This document shows, one piece after another, positions 55,528-64,000 of a stretch of 64,000 bases of DNA. The notes under the pieces were generated by a model, which saw only the letters and a list, made by a program, of their open reading frames with translations, was not told the origin of the DNA and did no database searches. Each line of letters opens with the position of its first letter. Position 1 is the first letter of the stretch. The stretch covers positions 248,001 to 312,000 of the forward strand of contig NZ_FJVE01000004.1 of the NCBI RefSeq assembly GCF_900078195.1, in the 5' to 3' direction. A program made the translations under genes and the position numbers. This stretch comes from Clostridium sp. Marseille-P299. GTDB taxonomy: Bacteria > Bacillota > Clostridia > Lachnospirales > Lachnospiraceae.

Positions 55528-55972
55528 AATTTGCACTTCCTTTTGATGGGTCAGTGAGTATCGCAGCAAATGCCTTTATAATCTGTACTATAGTGGCGAG
55601 AGCAAAAATAGGACTAATAAAATAAAAAGCTCTCATAGTTTTTACTGAGTTCATAGCTGTAAACACCGTATACAACACCGTCATTACAACCATCCCCCCA
55701 TTCACCATAGAAGTCATCTTCGTGATTTTATTTCTTCTGATTATATAAAATATAACAACTGCTACTGTCAAGAGTACAATCAGTAATAATACGGAAGTCT
55801 TCCATGATTCTAAGGGATAATCTCGTTCCCATCTCTGATTTTTATAAATCACGTATCTGGCCATTCCCATTTTCTTTTTTGTAAAATATCGTATCAAATA
55901 TCCTCCTAAAAACAGAAGTAATTCTACCAATGTCAAGAAGAGATAGCCTACCTTTCTCATATTTATAACCAT
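55508..55972 (-). CDS. Small integral membrane protein, unknown
   Basis: About 154 aa with four hydrophobic helices (~9-30, 58-78, 85-105, 112-135). I recognise no family. The start is unclear: ATG 55972 has GGAG only one base away, ATG 55960 is 13 bases from it, and 55999 has none. Its 3' end overlaps the iron-sulfur gene, so it may be the membrane anchor or quinone-side partner of that protein; this is inference from coupling only. Confidence 0.75.
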   Translation of the reverse strand: MVINMRKVGYLFLTLVELLLFLGGYLIRYFTKKKMGMARYVIYKNQRWERDYPLESWKTSVLLLIVLLTVAVVIFYIIRRNKITKMTSMVNGGMVVMTVLYTVFTAMNSVKTMRAFYFISPIFALATIVQIIKAFAAILTDPSKGSANYEKGIS

Positions 55973-56047
55973 ACTCCTTCCAAAGTAGTTGAAAAACACA
56001 GTTTTTCAACCTGCTACACTTGCTATTAACTTTCAACTTTTACAGAA

Positions 56048-57112
56048 TTATTTTGCTGCTTTATCCGTTGATAGCTCTCCTACTGTAGTATATACACAAT
56101 CATCACTATTTGGATCTCCTACCTGAACTGGAAGCTCATCATTCATCTGCCATTGATTCCAACCTCCATCGTATAAAGAGACATTTTCATAAGAATTCTC
56201 ATAACAGATTAAAAATGGAATTGTTGCTCTCCATCCTGTACCACAATAGAAAGATAGTTCATTATCTAAAGAAGCGCCAGATTCTTGTAAGTATCCCTCT
56301 AACACATCAATTCCTACTGTAGTTCCATCTTCGTTATTATAAGATCCGTCATCGGTATCATGTCCCCAAATTGCACCTTTTGGCTCTCCAGCTCTATCAA
56401 TGTATCCGTAGCCGCTTGTCTCACCTAGAAATTCTTGTTTACTTCGAATACTAACTAACTTGAAATTTTCATCATTTTCAAGCTTATCTTTTACTTCATC
56501 AATAGAAAGTATATACTCAGGATGTGCAGGAATGGTAACTCCAAAATCTTCTTCTGTTTTACTTGGCTTATTACTTTCTTTTTCTATTGCATAATCAGCC
56601 TTTACCCAGGCTTCCATTCCACCATCTAAACATTTAACATTTTCAACTCCTGCCCAAAGCATAGAAAATGCAACTCTATCATCGGCTGAATTTGAACCTG
56701 TATCACTATAACAAATCACTGTTGTATCTTTTGTAATACCAAACTCTGACATCAACGCTACAAATTCTTCTGGCTCTCTTAAATTCCAGTACTCTTCTGA
56801 CTCAACATTGTCTGTATTCATATGAACGGATCCTGGAATATGACCTTCCTTATATGTGACGCTATCTTCTTCTGTACCCCATGAACATTCAAGAATAATA
56901 TAATTTTCCGATTCCTTTTGATTTCCATCAATAACACTCTGTACCCATTGTGGTGTCACATACACTTTTCTAGTATCTACTGCATCCGCTGTTACATTGC
57001 TTTCTTCTTTTTGCTGTGTTGCATCGTTTTCCTTTGTAGCCGCTGTGCAACCAGTTACCAACACACTTGCCATTGCTGCGCATAATAATACTTTTAATAC
57101 TCTCTTCTTCAT
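56048..57112 (-). CDS. Tandem-rhodanese lipoprotein, YnjE/SseA-like sulfurtransferase
   Basis: 354 aa. Lipobox LVTGC with Cys22, then two rhodanese domains (~48-175 and ~195-345). The C-terminal active-site loop is CGTGWRA (Cys290), which I recall as the loop of E. coli YnjE; the first domain keeps a Cys134 (CYSDTGS). Surface-anchored thiosulfate or persulfide sulfurtransferase is likely. In E. coli, ynjE follows ynjBCD transporter genes, and a YnjBCD-like transporter is encoded in this same cluster. TAGGAG precedes the ATG. Confidence 0.88.
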   Translation of the reverse strand: MKKRVLKVLLCAAMASVLVTGCTAATKENDATQQKEESNVTADAVDTRKVYVTPQWVQSVIDGNQKESENYIILECSWGTEEDSVTYKEGHIPGSVHMNTDNVESEEYWNLREPEEFVALMSEFGITKDTTVICYSDTGSNSADDRVAFSMLWAGVENVKCLDGGMEAWVKADYAIEKESNKPSKTEEDFGVTIPAHPEYILSIDEVKDKLENDENFKLVSIRSKQEFLGETSGYGYIDRAGEPKGAIWGHDTDDGSYNNEDGTTVGIDVLEGYLQESGASLDNELSFYCGTGWRATIPFLICYENSYENVSLYDGGWNQWQMNDELPVQVGDPNSDDCVYTTVGELSTDKAAK

Positions 57113-57294
57113 CGTTTACTCCTAATTCTAAAATATTTATTCTAACTCTTATCTACCTTAAGTTTAAATTCGTAACTCAAGCTTCTTAGTTTCAAAATCT
57201 ATACTATACTTGATAAATTCAACCAGAACAGTATATTAATTACAAGGATTGAAACTTTTACGTCGACGTGACTATGATGAATTTGTGAAACGAA

Positions 57295-58308
57295 TTAAGG
57301 TTTAAAATACTGTCTTTCAATACGAACCAAAAAATCTTCATTTAAATAATCCTCAAGTTTATGGAATGTATCTTGATTACGTATGAGTCGTCCTGGTTCT
57401 TGGTATTGCACCCACGCCATAGCGCACCATGTAATCCCTCGAAGACAGGTAATTGATATAAAAAGTTCTAACTGTTCTTTCAAGTTCTCTATCATAAATC
57501 GTCCATCCACAGCCATAAGATACGCTTGTACAAACTCATCTATTTCTTTTTGAGAAAGAATAATATCCGTCTTCCAAAAAGTAGTGGTAGGAGCTAGAAA
57601 ATGTCCCAAATCCTGTACTGGATTCCCCGATAAAGGCTTCTCCCAGTCCACCAGATAATTAGATTTCCCATAACCGTTTATAAGGAAATTTCCTGAATTA
57701 AGTTCCGTGTTAATGCAACAGTGATATCCTGTATAAACACCCTCGGAAGCTAATTTTTCCTCACCATACTTTAACATTTTTTCAATTTGTTTCTTAATCT
57801 TAATACTACCAAGAGGCGAATCATAATATGTTTGAACCATAGCATGGCATTCATCTAAGATAGCCTTAAGAGGATTTGGTGGCGATAAAAGCCCTTTATG
57901 ACCTAATATCGGAACACTATGAATATCAGCCAAACATTCTGCTGCAAGAGGAAGATCCGTTTTATAATTTAAACTTCTTCCTTCTAAAAATTCCATAACC
58001 ATGACACCATAATCTAGGAATTCTTTGCTTCCATCTACATAGAAAGGTCTCGGGGTTCGTCCAGATTCCTTTAAAAATTCAAGAGCATCATATTCATATT
58101 GTATTTGATTTAAAAGATTCATTTGGCTCCCTGTGTTTACTCGAAGGACCATCTTCTTCTTCGTCACCGGATGCTCAAAAACATAGTTAATATTATATTC
58201 ACCTTGAGCCAATTCTTTATATACGATTCTTTCTTCTTTCGGAATTTCTAACACATCCTTTAAACTACTCTGCTCAAGATAGTCTCTTAACCCCTTAATC
58301 TTGTCCAT
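57295..58308 (-). CDS. APH/choline-kinase-like phosphotransferase with altered catalytic loop
   Basis: 337 aa. The kinase fold has an N-lobe with VLRVNTGS (Lys/Arg region) and an Mg-binding LVDWEKP (Asp221). The catalytic loop, normally H-x-D-x-x-x-x-N, reads N200-T-E202-L-N-S-G-N207, so the base Asp is replaced by Glu and the His by Asn, while the Mg-ligand Asn207 remains. It may be a subfamily with changed chemistry rather than a dead enzyme because the rest is well kept. It lies between the two rhodanese genes. Substrate unknown. Confidence 0.82.
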   Translation of the reverse strand: MDKIKGLRDYLEQSSLKDVLEIPKEERIVYKELAQGEYNINYVFEHPVTKKKMVLRVNTGSQMNLLNQIQYEYDALEFLKESGRTPRPFYVDGSKEFLDYGVMVMEFLEGRSLNYKTDLPLAAECLADIHSVPILGHKGLLSPPNPLKAILDECHAMVQTYYDSPLGSIKIKKQIEKMLKYGEEKLASEGVYTGYHCCINTELNSGNFLINGYGKSNYLVDWEKPLSGNPVQDLGHFLAPTTTFWKTDIILSQKEIDEFVQAYLMAVDGRFMIENLKEQLELFISITCLRGITWCAMAWVQYQEPGRLIRNQDTFHKLEDYLNEDFLVRIERQYFKP

Positions 58309-58346
58309 TCCTTTTATCCTTTCTTAAAAACTATCAAAGATATTTA

Positions 58347-58378
58347 CGACCCGTATTATAATTTCTAAATACGGGTCG
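58347..58378 (-). other. Intercistronic hairpin between rhodanese and kinase genes
   Basis: Perfect 11-bp stem CGACCCGTATT / AATACGGGTCG with a 10-nt loop; no T-run on the minus strand, so stabilising or partially terminating at most. Confidence 0.6.
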
Positions 58379-58422
58379 GTATTTCGGAAAATCCACGAAC
58401 CAAGGAAACTCTTACTTTTATT

Positions 58423-59232
58423 TTACTCCTGTACAAAAGCTGCCTGTACTGCTGCTCCCTTTGCTCCATCTTCAATAATATATAAATTGTCTACATCAAA
58501 TCCTGCATCTTTTAATACAGAAACACCTGCTTTGGCACATTTATTACCACTGTAACATAAGAAGTAAACTGGTTTCTCTTTATCTAATTTTTCTTCAGCC
58601 AAATTATACAATGCTGTCTGTGCTTTTGCATCATCAAAATCTGTTAAATCACTATGAATAGAGCCTTTTAAATGTCCTGCATTATAATTCTCATCATCAC
58701 GTACATCAATGATTTGAGCATCCGCATTTTGTAATGCTTCTTCACCACTTATATACTGCCATTCAATAGTTTCATCAGAACGATCTGTTGTAAGTGCATT
58801 CTTCTCTTTCGCCAATGCTTTTGCTCCACCTTCAACTGTATAGATTAAAGATGCGTCAATACCTGCTTCTGTTAACACTTCTGTTGCTTTCTGTGCCCCT
58901 CTTTGTCCACTATTACAAATAATATAGATTTTTTCGCCATCATTTAAATTTTCTTTTGCATAAGTAGCCATTTCATCTGCAAGGGCTTCCTCTTCTAAAG
59001 GAAAAATCGGACACCACTCAGAGCCTACAACTCTTCCTTCTTCATATGTACTCCATTCACGTACATCTAATACATGTCCGCTTCCATCTTTCGCTAACTT
59101 CACAGTTTCAGAAGCTGACACATACTGATATCCGTCGTCTGAAACCTTAGCACCCTCCTTAGAATTACATCCTACCAATAAGGATAATGATAATACCACT
59201 GCGAACCCTAAACTCATTACTTTTTTCTTCAT
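58423..59232 (-). CDS. Tandem-rhodanese lipoprotein, short
   Basis: 269 aa. Lipobox LLVGC with Cys22, then two small rhodanese domains: loop CNSGQRG with Cys106 and loop CYSGNKC with Cys226. Both keep an active-site Cys. A secreted lipid-anchored sulfur carrier or sulfurtransferase is likely. Distinct in length and sequence from the YnjE-like lipoprotein, so the cluster encodes two different surface rhodaneses. GGAGATTAATT before the ATG; the leader shares a short sequence with the next gene upstream (59241-59264 with 60236-60260). Confidence 0.87.
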   Translation of the reverse strand: MKKKVMSLGFAVVLSLSLLVGCNSKEGAKVSDDGYQYVSASETVKLAKDGSGHVLDVREWSTYEEGRVVGSEWCPIFPLEEEALADEMATYAKENLNDGEKIYIICNSGQRGAQKATEVLTEAGIDASLIYTVEGGAKALAKEKNALTTDRSDETIEWQYISGEEALQNADAQIIDVRDDENYNAGHLKGSIHSDLTDFDDAKAQTALYNLAEEKLDKEKPVYFLCYSGNKCAKAGVSVLKDAGFDVDNLYIIEDGAKGAAVQAAFVQE

Positions 59233-59355
59233 AATTAATCTCCTATCTGTGCACTTAGCACACGTACAAATCAGTTTGAGTAAAAGATATCCTTCCTCTC
59301 ACCCTAATTTCCTGTTCTTTTAATTTTTATGTATTCAAAAGCTTATAACTTTCCC

Positions 59356-60228
59356 TTATTTATAAGCCATTGGTACCTCAAGCCATGTGTCATATATATT
59401 GCGTTTAAATGACATTTCATCTTTTATTTCAGGCAAATTCAAGGTATATCCTTCGTTTTCTTCCCTTAAATATCCCTTCGTTAAATCTTCCTTTGAAAGA
59501 TCAAAAAATCTTTCCTTCTTTTCAAATAATTCAGGATGCATTAAATATACCGCTGCCGTAACATCCCAGTTATAGAATCCTTTAATTCCATACCCATCCT
59601 GATTATAAGAAAACCAGTAGTCGGTTTTCTCCCTGATATATTTTGCAATTCTCTTTTCACTGTTAAAAAGTTCCCTTTTATACTCTTCTTTTGTGAATAA
59701 AACCTTCAAACAATTATTACCGGTAATAACGGATACATCATGTCCGTATTTCAAAACATGATATGTGGCCAGTGGATCGCAAGAAAAATTCAGCTCATCC
59801 ATCACTTTCTTTTCAAATACCAGCGGAGAGGTAATTCCACCCATCAATACAATCTCTTTTACATATTTATAAAAATTAGGTTCCAGTTCATATGCGCCTT
59901 GCAAATTGGTCAAAGACCCAGTAGCCAGAATGGATAATTCCCCTGGATAGCGACTTGCCATCTCAGCCAGATATTCAGATGCTTCATTCCTATAATCACC
60001 AGGACAACTTCCGCCCTTCTTTAAAGTTATGTCCTCACATCCAATTTCCTTTTGCATCTCTTTTATATTCGAATAAACTGCGTCAATCTTGTTGTTGCCA
60101 TAGGTTGCGGTGATTCCACAAACTGTAGCATCCTTACAGCCTAATAGATATAGTAATGCCAATCCATCATCCACATCACATCCCTTAATTCCCATGGTAT
60201 TATCGCAATCAAATATAATTTTCTTCAT
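59356..60228 (-). CDS. Divergent nucleoside hydrolase-like protein
   Basis: 290 aa IUNH fold. The N-terminal metal motif reads DCDNTMGIKGCDVDDG, so the Asp and the Asp-Asp pair are kept but separated by an insertion compared with DTDPGIDD. LATGSLTNLQGAYELEP, VLMGG and NFSCDP match the family; the C-terminal HD(P/S) is replaced by NWD, removing the usual proton-donor His. GGAG six bases before ATG 60228 (a GTG one codon earlier is possible). With a transporter upstream it probably acts on an imported nucleoside-like compound of unusual structure. Confidence 0.87.
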   Translation of the reverse strand: MKKIIFDCDNTMGIKGCDVDDGLALLYLLGCKDATVCGITATYGNNKIDAVYSNIKEMQKEIGCEDITLKKGGSCPGDYRNEASEYLAEMASRYPGELSILATGSLTNLQGAYELEPNFYKYVKEIVLMGGITSPLVFEKKVMDELNFSCDPLATYHVLKYGHDVSVITGNNCLKVLFTKEEYKRELFNSEKRIAKYIREKTDYWFSYNQDGYGIKGFYNWDVTAAVYLMHPELFEKKERFFDLSKEDLTKGYLREENEGYTLNLPEIKDEMSFKRNIYDTWLEVPMAYK

Positions 60229-60331
60229 CACAAACTCCTATCTGTGTGCTTTTCCCACGTAATATGACGTATTCTTCAAGAACTATATGTTTTATTAAGA
60301 GCTAAACGTTTTCCTAGAACTATAAGCTTTT

Positions 60332-61189
60332 CTAGTTCTCACTTATCTCTTTTCGAAAATAAGTAAAACCTGAACCATCCACTGCAATATTCACTTCATA
60401 AACGCCATCCTCTAAGTCAGCCTCCCATTCACAGGCCTTACCTATGAATCTGCCGTTCTTAACGGTCCCTATCATGCAGTTTGCCTTCCCAATATATTCT
60501 TCAACCTTCTGATTTTTCGGATGATATAGTATATTGTGAGGAACGTCATATTGAATGATTCTTCCTTCACTCATCAATGCAATTCGGTCCGATAACTGAA
60601 GTGCTTCCTGCTTATCATGAGTGACTAAAATGGTAGTTAAACAGCGTGTTTCATGTAATTTCTTAACTAAACTAGCCATCTCTATCCGAAGCTTCCCATC
60701 CAGCCCTGAGAAGGGTTCATCTAAGAGCAGTACTCTAGGCTCGGCAGCCAATGCTCTTGCCAGTGCGACTCTTTGCAGCTGCCCCCCTGACATTTCTCGT
60801 ATCTTTCTCTTTTCAAAGCCCTCAAGTTGAACTTCTTTTAATAATTGTGATACCCGCTCTTTTTGAATCTTCTTAGGTATCTTTTTAAGTTCCATAGAAA
60901 ATGCAATGTTTTTTTCTACTGTCATATGAGGGAAAAGACGCAGGTCTTGAAATACAATCACAGTCCCTCTTTTTTCAGGTGGTATTTCCTTCATAGATTT
61001 TTCATTTACGGAAATCTCCCCTGATTCTATCTCAATCAGACCGGCAATGCTCTTTAAAAGTGTACTTTTACCGCAACCAGATGCCCCTAATAAAGATATA
61101 AATTCACCGTCTTTTATCTCCATATTCACTTCATGTAAAATGTCTTCTTTTTGTAATTTTACATTTAATTTTTTAATGACTAAACTCAT
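60332..61189 (-). CDS. YnjD-like ABC transporter ATPase
   Basis: 285 aa. Walker A GASGCGKST (~35-43), Q-loop VFQDLRL, signature MSGGQLQRVALARALA, Walker B VLLLDEPFSGLD and H-loop VTHDKQEAL, then a ~70-residue regulatory tail with a beta-rich end. Belongs to the spermidine/iron/thiamine-type import ATPases. Starts 11 bases after the second permease. By context with the two-permease and binding-protein genes it is the YnjD counterpart. Confidence 0.9.
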   Translation of the reverse strand: MSLVIKKLNVKLQKEDILHEVNMEIKDGEFISLLGASGCGKSTLLKSIAGLIEIESGEISVNEKSMKEIPPEKRGTVIVFQDLRLFPHMTVEKNIAFSMELKKIPKKIQKERVSQLLKEVQLEGFEKRKIREMSGGQLQRVALARALAAEPRVLLLDEPFSGLDGKLRIEMASLVKKLHETRCLTTILVTHDKQEALQLSDRIALMSEGRIIQYDVPHNILYHPKNQKVEEYIGKANCMIGTVKNGRFIGKACEWEADLEDGVYEVNIAVDGSGFTYFRKEISEN

Positions 61190-61200
61190 ACAAACTCCTG

Positions 61201-62013
61201 TTAGGCATAATAATCTACTTTGTAGTTTTTACTGTATTTATTTGCAACCCACTCAAATAGTCCAAATATAACGAGTGTTATGCCTAAAAACACAGCACTA
61301 TATACCGAAGCAATATTTCTATCTCCGCTCTGCAAATAAGGTACCATCACTATGGTAAAGGTTTTCACCTTTCCTCCGCCAATTAATAAGGTAAGAAAAT
61401 ACTGACTAAAAGACACAAGGTATGCCATGCTAAACGCTGACAACATCACCGGTACTAAAAGTGGTAATGATACCTTATAAAATGCCTTAAGGGGTGTTGC
61501 TCCAAGAACTCTTGCCTGCTCTTCCAATCCTTTTCCTACTCCCTTGGTTCCATCCATCAAAAGCCTGATTGCATATGGTAGGGAATAAATAAGTTGGGCT
61601 ATCACTACCCCATACACTGTATTGTTAAGTCCTGCCTTAATAAACGTCACCTGTATCCCCATAGCGAATACCGTTGCTGGCACCATAAAAGGTAGAATCG
61701 ATAGGAAATAAAGTATTCCTTTTCCTTTAAAATCATAAAATACAAATGCTCTTGCCGTCATGGTACCTATCACTACTGACAAGGCTGCTACCACAGTAGA
61801 TATGAATATACTGGACATAAAGAGCGAAACCATCTGATGTTTTCTACTAAGTATTTCTAGTGCTGCACGAGTAGAAAAAACCTGAGGTAACAAATCTGGC
61901 CATGCCCAGCGTTCTACAAATACCCAAATGAAAATTGTGAAAACAGGTATCAAAATGATAAGCGCAAATGTGAATAATATTAATGTAGTAATTTTATTCT
62001 TCTTTCCTGTCAT
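61201..62013 (-). CDS. ABC importer permease (second, YnjC-like half)
   Basis: 270 aa with six helices. The ATPase-docking EAA loop is EEQARVLGATPLKAFYKVSLP. ATG 62013 follows AGGGAAAAGA and overlaps the first permease stop as ATGA. E. coli YnjC is one long protein with two such halves; here the two halves are separate genes. Confidence 0.9.
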   Translation of the reverse strand: MTGKKNKITTLILFTFALIILIPVFTIFIWVFVERWAWPDLLPQVFSTRAALEILSRKHQMVSLFMSSIFISTVVAALSVVIGTMTARAFVFYDFKGKGILYFLSILPFMVPATVFAMGIQVTFIKAGLNNTVYGVVIAQLIYSLPYAIRLLMDGTKGVGKGLEEQARVLGATPLKAFYKVSLPLLVPVMLSAFSMAYLVSFSQYFLTLLIGGGKVKTFTIVMVPYLQSGDRNIASVYSAVFLGITLVIFGLFEWVANKYSKNYKVDYYA

Positions 62014-62891
62014 TCTTTTCCCTGCTTTCTTTGGTTCAATCTCCTGATCTTTTTTTCCATTAGTATATAGTAAATACACGCACTGATACATGAGATAATA
62101 ATAATGATTCCATTTAAAGCCATAGCATAAGGTCTGTTCTTTAAATTCGGATGAATATACTCAATATATGCCTGTACGGGAAGTGCTCTTGGCATTGTTG
62201 CTCCAAGAATCGCGGGCAGCTCATATGCTCCTAACGAAAAGACAAATATAATAAGGAATCCACTTAGGATTGAATTTTTACAAAGCGGTAATGTTACCTT
62301 ATAAAAGGACGTCCATCTACTAGCCCCCAAATTCCTAGCTGCTTCACCTAATTTATCATTGATATTCGACATTAAAGCAATAATAAAATATATAATAAAG
62401 GGAACCTCTTTCCACAGATAAGCCAGAATAATTCCTATCCCATAAGAATCATACATAAACATTGGAAATTGCTGCTGTTCCTTAATAATTCCTAAAGAAT
62501 AAAAAATTCTGGCTACCATTCCATTTTGAGATAATATATTAATTGTAAATAACGCTACCACTACATGAGGCACCACAATAGGCAGTTGCACAATTCTCAT
62601 GTAACTCCCTTTTGTTCTGCGGCTCATAACAATCACAGCACATATAACTACACCAATGAACGTTGCTAGTACAGAAGAAATAAAAGCAATCCTAAGACTA
62701 TATTCAATGGACCTCATTGTACTTGGATTTCTTAAAATCTCTTTATAATACTTAAGTGTTGGTTCCGTTAATCCAAATGCAGGAATCACCCCAAGGCTCT
62801 GAGCAATTGCACTTATTAATCCGATTAAAAATATTATTGATAATATTATCTGCGGTATTAACAATCTGTAGGGAGCTGACTTCTTCCACAT
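62010..62891 (-). CDS. ABC importer permease (first, YnjC-like half)
   Basis: 293 aa with six helices and EAA loop GEAARNLGASRWTSFYKVTLP. ATG 62891 overlaps the binding-protein stop as TAATG, with GGGAAG upstream, and its own stop overlaps the next permease start, so the three genes are translationally coupled. Confidence 0.9.
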   Translation of the reverse strand: MWKKSAPYRLLIPQIILSIIFLIGLISAIAQSLGVIPAFGLTEPTLKYYKEILRNPSTMRSIEYSLRIAFISSVLATFIGVVICAVIVMSRRTKGSYMRIVQLPIVVPHVVVALFTINILSQNGMVARIFYSLGIIKEQQQFPMFMYDSYGIGIILAYLWKEVPFIIYFIIALMSNINDKLGEAARNLGASRWTSFYKVTLPLCKNSILSGFLIIFVFSLGAYELPAILGATMPRALPVQAYIEYIHPNLKNRPYAMALNGIIIIISCISACIYYILMEKKIRRLNQRKQGKE

Positions 62892-64000
62892 TACTTCCCA
62901 ACTACCTCTTCTTCCCATATTTCTTCAATGATAGGTACTAATTCAGCCTTCATCTCTGGTAAACGTTTTTCAAGAAGTTCATCTTGAGGAATTGTTCCTT
63001 TTCCTAGATCTACTTTATCAAAAGCTTCTTTTTGTGTATCATTTAATTTATCGTAATCCACTACCGGAAGTACTTTCAACTCATCATATCGGTCTGCCTG
63101 AACTTCAGGAGAAATCATTTCATTAATGGCTACCATGGCTCCAGCTTTGTTTGGTGCATTCACTGCGATTGCCATAAAGTTAGTATTTCCAATGGTGCCC
63201 TTGTCAAACTGAAATGTCTGAGTCGTTTCAGTATACGTTCCATTTTCTATCTTTATCGCTGTCCCATATGCATCATAGCTCATATTTAGTAACACTTCAC
63301 CATCTGCAAACATGTTATCCAGTGTGGTTGAAGAATTCGGAAATGTAGTTCCCTGATTCCATAAATATGGATTTAACTGTCTTAAATATTCAAGCGCTGG
63401 TTCTATGGCTTCTTTTACCACTTCTTTATCTGCTTCCATCGTAAGAAACTGTTCATATCCACAGATATCATAAATAACGTTACGCACAAATGCACTTCCT
63501 GTAAAATCTGGAAGGGCTGGATATGTCACCTTCCCCGGATTCTTTTTCACAAATTCCATTAATGCCTCAGTGCTGGTTGGCAATTCAGTAACAACAGCAG
63601 TATCTGCAATCATGACAATCTGTGCCTTTCCATATGGTGCCTCAAATCCCTCAATCGGGTATGCAAAATCTAATGTAACATCTTCTGATTCTGTATCGAT
63701 ATACTCGTTATAATTCGGAAGTTTATCTACAAATGGACCGTAAAGCATATTATTTTCTTTTGCAGATTGAAAATTCTCACCATTGATCCAAATCATATCA
63801 ATACTTCCTTTTTCTTTCCCTGCCTGTACTTCACCAGAGAGTTGGCTAAGTACCTGATCAATGTCCATAGGTACACGTTCCATGGTAATATCATATTTTT
63901 CTTTCATAAGTGGTGCAAATTCATTATCAAGCCACTGATTAAGCTGTTCATCTCCACCCCACCCGTAAAACGTAACTGTGGTTCCTTTTGCTGACTCTAC
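62891..64000 (-). CDS. YnjB-like extracellular solute-binding protein (partial)
   Basis: The frame is open to the window edge; 369 codons are visible, beginning inside the mature protein (VTFYGWGG then DEQLNQWLD). It is a class 2 periplasmic-binding protein resembling E. coli YnjB: MIWINGENFQSAKEN, YGKAQIVMIAD and a C-terminal EEIWEEE. The N-terminal signal lies outside the window. First visible gene of the transporter. Ligand unknown; E. coli YnjBCD is itself unassigned. Confidence 0.87.
   Translation of the reverse strand, partial: VESAKGTTVTFYGWGGDEQLNQWLDNEFAPLMKEKYDITMERVPMDIDQVLSQLSGEVQAGKEKGSIDMIWINGENFQSAKENNMLYGPFVDKLPNYNEYIDTESEDVTLDFAYPIEGFEAPYGKAQIVMIADTAVVTELPTSTEALMEFVKKNPGKVTYPALPDFTGSAFVRNVIYDICGYEQFLTMEADKEVVKEAIEPALEYLRQLNPYLWNQGTTFPNSSTTLDNMFADGEVLLNMSYDAYGTAIKIENGTYTETTQTFQFDKGTIGNTNFMAIAVNAPNKAGAMVAINEMISPEVQADRYDELKVLPVVDYDKLNDTQKEAFDKVDLGKGTIPQDELLEKRLPEMKAELVPIIEEIWEEEVVGK

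Overview
The window looks like a chromosome segment of a low-GC anaerobic Firmicute of the Lachnospiraceae/Clostridium type. Reasons are the AT-rich DNA, strong AGGAGG ribosome binding sites, occasional TTG/GTG starts, simple lipoproteins with LxGC lipoboxes, and intracellular pectin-oligomer enzymes typical of plant-polysaccharide degraders. A Lachnoclostridium phytofermentans-like organism is my best guess; this is inference from gene content, not a search. I see no tRNA, rRNA, CRISPR array, intact insertion sequence or phage gene. Most genes lie on the minus strand.

Layout. 1-4 kb: a two-component pair (kinase cut by the window edge), a DUF2318 protein and an HMA/TauE-like/cupredoxin fusion that looks like a copper or metal handling unit. 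4.2-11.5 kb: a PhnD-PhnC-PhnE-PhnE transporter followed by a cytosolic 5'-nucleotidase, a glycerophosphodiesterase and a LacI regulator; no C-P lyase is present, so organophosphate scavenging is more likely than phosphonate breakdown. 12-16 kb: beta-lactamase-like hydrolase, Nudix hydrolase, MFS exporter, a small membrane protein and a decayed alpha/beta hydrolase. 16-20.5 kb: a Na,K-ATPase-like P-type pump and two TrkA-like RCK proteins.

20.7-26.8 kb: a short-chain dehydrogenase, then a siderophore module (AraC regulator facing a permease/ATPase/lipoprotein/esterase operon). The AraC gene and the transporter share a GTTAG-N6-CTAAC operator at their promoters. 27-31 kb: a BceRS/BcrAB-like peptide-antibiotic sensing and ABC efflux module. 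31.3-32.9 kb: a ferredoxin-reductase-like flavoprotein and a TetR gene with a symmetric divergent promoter/operator. 32.9-34.7 kb: adenine deaminase. 34.9-45 kb: a pectin module (GH105, GH28, two ABC exporter-fold proteins with zinc ribbons, one carrying DUF1854, AraC regulator, KduD). 45-52.7 kb: a second dehydrogenase, a LacI regulator, two DcuC-family carriers, nucleoside hydrolase, ribokinase and an acetyltransferase, forming a nucleoside/ribose module.

53-64 kb: one long minus-strand cluster, running off the right edge, with a YnjB-C-C-D-like ABC transporter, a divergent nucleoside hydrolase, two tandem-domain rhodanese lipoproteins (one YnjE-like), an APH-type kinase with an altered catalytic loop, a small membrane protein, an HdrD/GlpC-like iron-sulfur protein and a fused TIGR04282-TIGR04283-type glycosyltransferase, closed by a strong terminator. 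It is the best candidate here for an undescribed pathway: apparent uptake, sulfur transfer, phosphorylation and glycosyl transfer on an unknown substrate.
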